Source: Pseudomonadota bacterium (GTDB lineage Bacteria > Pseudomonadota > Gammaproteobacteria > Burkholderiales > Ferrovaceae). From it: a stretch of 6,733 bases of DNA. Below are positions 5,772-6,733 of the stretch, one piece after another. Numbering within the stretch: position 1 is the first letter of the stretch; each line of letters opens with the position of its first letter. Position numbers and translations under genes: made by a program. The DNA is taken from the NCBI GenBank assembly GCA_021828575.1, contig JAJZEL010000110.1, forward strand, positions 1 to 6,733, written 5' to 3'. The notes under the pieces were generated by a model. It worked only from the letters and a program-made list of their open reading frames with translations, was not told the DNA's origin and searched no databases.

Positions 5772-6667
5772 TGCAGAGACGGTGCAGTTTTCGTGAAGCC
5801 ACGGCACGCCAGAGGGTCGCGCATTTGCTGGATCCGGGCAGTTTCATGGAATGGCTGGGTCCGGAGCAAAGACTCACCAGTCCCCATCTGGCCGCATTGG
5901 GAGCCCCCGTGGCTTTTGATGATGGAGTGGTGATCGGAGCCGGTCGGCTCCATGGTGAGTCGGTGATTGTGGTGGCTCAGGAAGGTGTGTTCAACGGGGG
6001 TGCGGTAGGCGAAATTCATGGCGCAAAAGTGAGGGGTGCCCTGATGCGGGCTGCTCGTGAAAAACCTCGCGCAGTGCTGATGCTGGTGGATTCCGGAGGT
6101 GTTCGGTTGCATGAGGCCAATGCCGGATTGTTGGCCATTTCCGAAATCATGAGGGCCTTGTTTCTGGTTCAGGAAGCAGGAGTGCCGGTGTTTGCGCTGG
6201 TGGGGGGTACCTGCGGTGCTTTTGGTGGCATGGGTATCGTGACGCGCCTGTGTGATGTGGTGGTGATGTCGGAAGAAGGCCGGCTGGGATTGTCCGGGCC
6301 TGAAGTCATCGAGACTGTTAAGGGTGTGGAGGAATTCGATTCACGTGATCGTGCTTTGGTATGGCGTGTCACCGGAGGCAAGATTCGCCGGGCATTGGGA
6401 GAAGCCCAACAACTGGTGGAAGATGATGTGGCGGCTTTTCGGGAGGCAGTCACGACCCATACCCGTTTTACGGATCCGCAGTGCCATGAGGCCTGGTCGG
6501 AAGAAGGGCTGGAACGGGAACAGGCCCGGTTGTCTGCAAGGCGTCGCGACTATGAAGGAGTCAGGGATGCTCAGGTCATCTGGAATGGTCTGGGTGTCGG
6601 ACGTCAGGTGGCGCTCATGACTTCGGAAGAGTTCAACCGGTTTTTGCAGGAGGCAGGCCTTGCCTGA
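5768..6667 (+). CDS. mdcD: Malonate decarboxylase beta subunit (malonyl-S-ACP decarboxylase)
   Basis: MdcD, with MdcE, decarboxylates malonyl-S-ACP to acetyl-S-ACP and CO2. It has the carboxyltransferase (crotonase-like) fold. The 299 residues show, in order, RQRVAHLLDPGSF (15-26), DDGVVIGAGRLHG (51-63), EGVFNGGAVGEIHGAK (72-87), DSGGVRLHEANAGL (108-121), the glycine-rich GGTCGAFGGMG (146-156) expected to build the oxyanion hole, GLSGPEVIE (174-182) and EEFDSRDRALVWRVTGG. This is full length and intact, slightly longer at the C-terminus (~240-299, charged) than the Klebsiella protein as I recall it. The start is the ATG at 5768, overlapping the mdcC stop as ATGA. A second ATG directly follows at 5771. 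The Shine-Dalgarno is weak, so translation may depend on coupling to mdcC. The gamma subunit is separate here, not fused. Confidence 0.96.
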   Translation: MMQRRCSFREATARQRVAHLLDPGSFMEWLGPEQRLTSPHLAALGAPVAFDDGVVIGAGRLHGESVIVVAQEGVFNGGAVGEIHGAKVRGALMRAAREKPRAVLMLVDSGGVRLHEANAGLLAISEIMRALFLVQEAGVPVFALVGGTCGAFGGMGIVTRLCDVVVMSEEGRLGLSGPEVIETVKGVEEFDSRDRALVWRVTGGKIRRALGEAQQLVEDDVAAFREAVTTHTRFTDPQCHEAWSEEGLEREQARLSARRRDYEGVRDAQVIWNGLGVGRQVALMTSEEFNRFLQEAGLA

Positions 6668-6733
6668 TGCAGCCAAGTCTGTTTTGTTTGACCGCCTTTT
6701 TCCCATGGGACACGAGGTGTCCTGTCATGGTCT
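6660..6733 (+). CDS. mdcE: Start of probable malonate decarboxylase gamma subunit (cut by window end)
   Basis: Only the first 24 codons are present: an initiator TTG, then PDAAKSVLFDRLFPMGHEVS and four more residues. TTG 6660 is chosen because a perfect AGGAGG (6648-6653) ends 6 bases before it and the frame stays open to the edge. It overlaps the end of mdcD by 8 bases. The piece LFDRLFPMGHEVSCHG resembles the N-terminus of one class of MdcE proteins (a LFP-x-GH pattern), and mdcE normally follows mdcD. MdcE partners MdcD in decarboxylation. An ATG at 6667 in another frame touches the mdcD stop and gives MQPSLFCLTAFF, which matches nothing I know. Identity is supported mostly by position and is moderate. 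Confidence 0.6.
   Translation, partial: MPDAAKSVLFDRLFPMGHEVSCHG

Noticed and set aside
4792..5877. A 361-codon open frame on the minus strand across mdcA, mdcC and mdcD
   Set aside because: It lies wholly opposite three strongly supported genes, shows no recognisable domain, and is rich in Pro, Arg, His and Ser as expected from the antisense of GC-rich codons.
6667..6733. ATG touching the mdcD stop (ATG 6667) as start of the next gene
   Set aside because: The product MQPSLFCLTAFF is unlike MdcE and the spacing from AGGAGG is long (13 bases). The TTG 6660 frame fits better. Kept as an alternative, not fully excluded.

Overview
The window is a slice of a proteobacterial chromosome, most likely betaproteobacterial. 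This rests on the style of the 5S rRNA 3' end at the left edge, on malonate decarboxylase proteins close to those I remember from Proteobacteria, and on a mid-to-high 50s % GC judged by eye. I cannot name a genus.

Layout: (1) Positions 1-75 are the 3' end of a 5S rRNA gene, so an rRNA operon ends here. A strong hairpin terminator (100-133) follows. (2) Positions 140-820, minus strand, encode a GntR-family regulator of the FCD subfamily. It runs convergently into the rRNA terminator, which can also end its own transcript. (3) The 68-bp divergent intergenic region (821-888) is dense with signals. It has a perfect 14-bp palindrome at 820-833 that closely resembles the operators I recall for the malonate regulators MatR and MdcY. 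It also has a second dyad at 854-888 that wraps around the ribosome binding site of the first structural gene. (4) Positions 889-3796, plus strand, encode a complete three-component TRAP transporter: periplasmic binding protein, small membrane subunit and large membrane subunit. (5) From 3793 to the right edge run subunits of the biotin-independent malonate decarboxylase: mdcA (alpha), mdcC (delta, the acyl carrier), mdcD (beta) and the first codons of what is probably mdcE (gamma), cut by the window edge.

All plus-strand genes from 889 onward are packed head to tail. Most stops and starts overlap by 1 or 4 bases, and no terminator is visible between them, so they very probably form one operon that continues past the window. 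The working model is that malonate is captured in the periplasm by the TRAP binding protein and imported through the QM membrane subunits. MdcA loads it onto the carrier MdcC, and MdcD/MdcE decarboxylate it, giving acetate and CO2 overall. The divergent GntR protein probably represses the operon, and likely its own gene, until malonate appears. The transporter's substrate is inferred from context.

The system is a variant of a known pathway. Its less common points are the TRAP transporter in place of the dedicated malonate carriers (MdcF, MdcLM), the absence of mdcB between mdcA and mdcC, and the structured leader. There is no gene-free stretch longer than 300 bases. I saw no tRNA, CRISPR array or insertion sequence.
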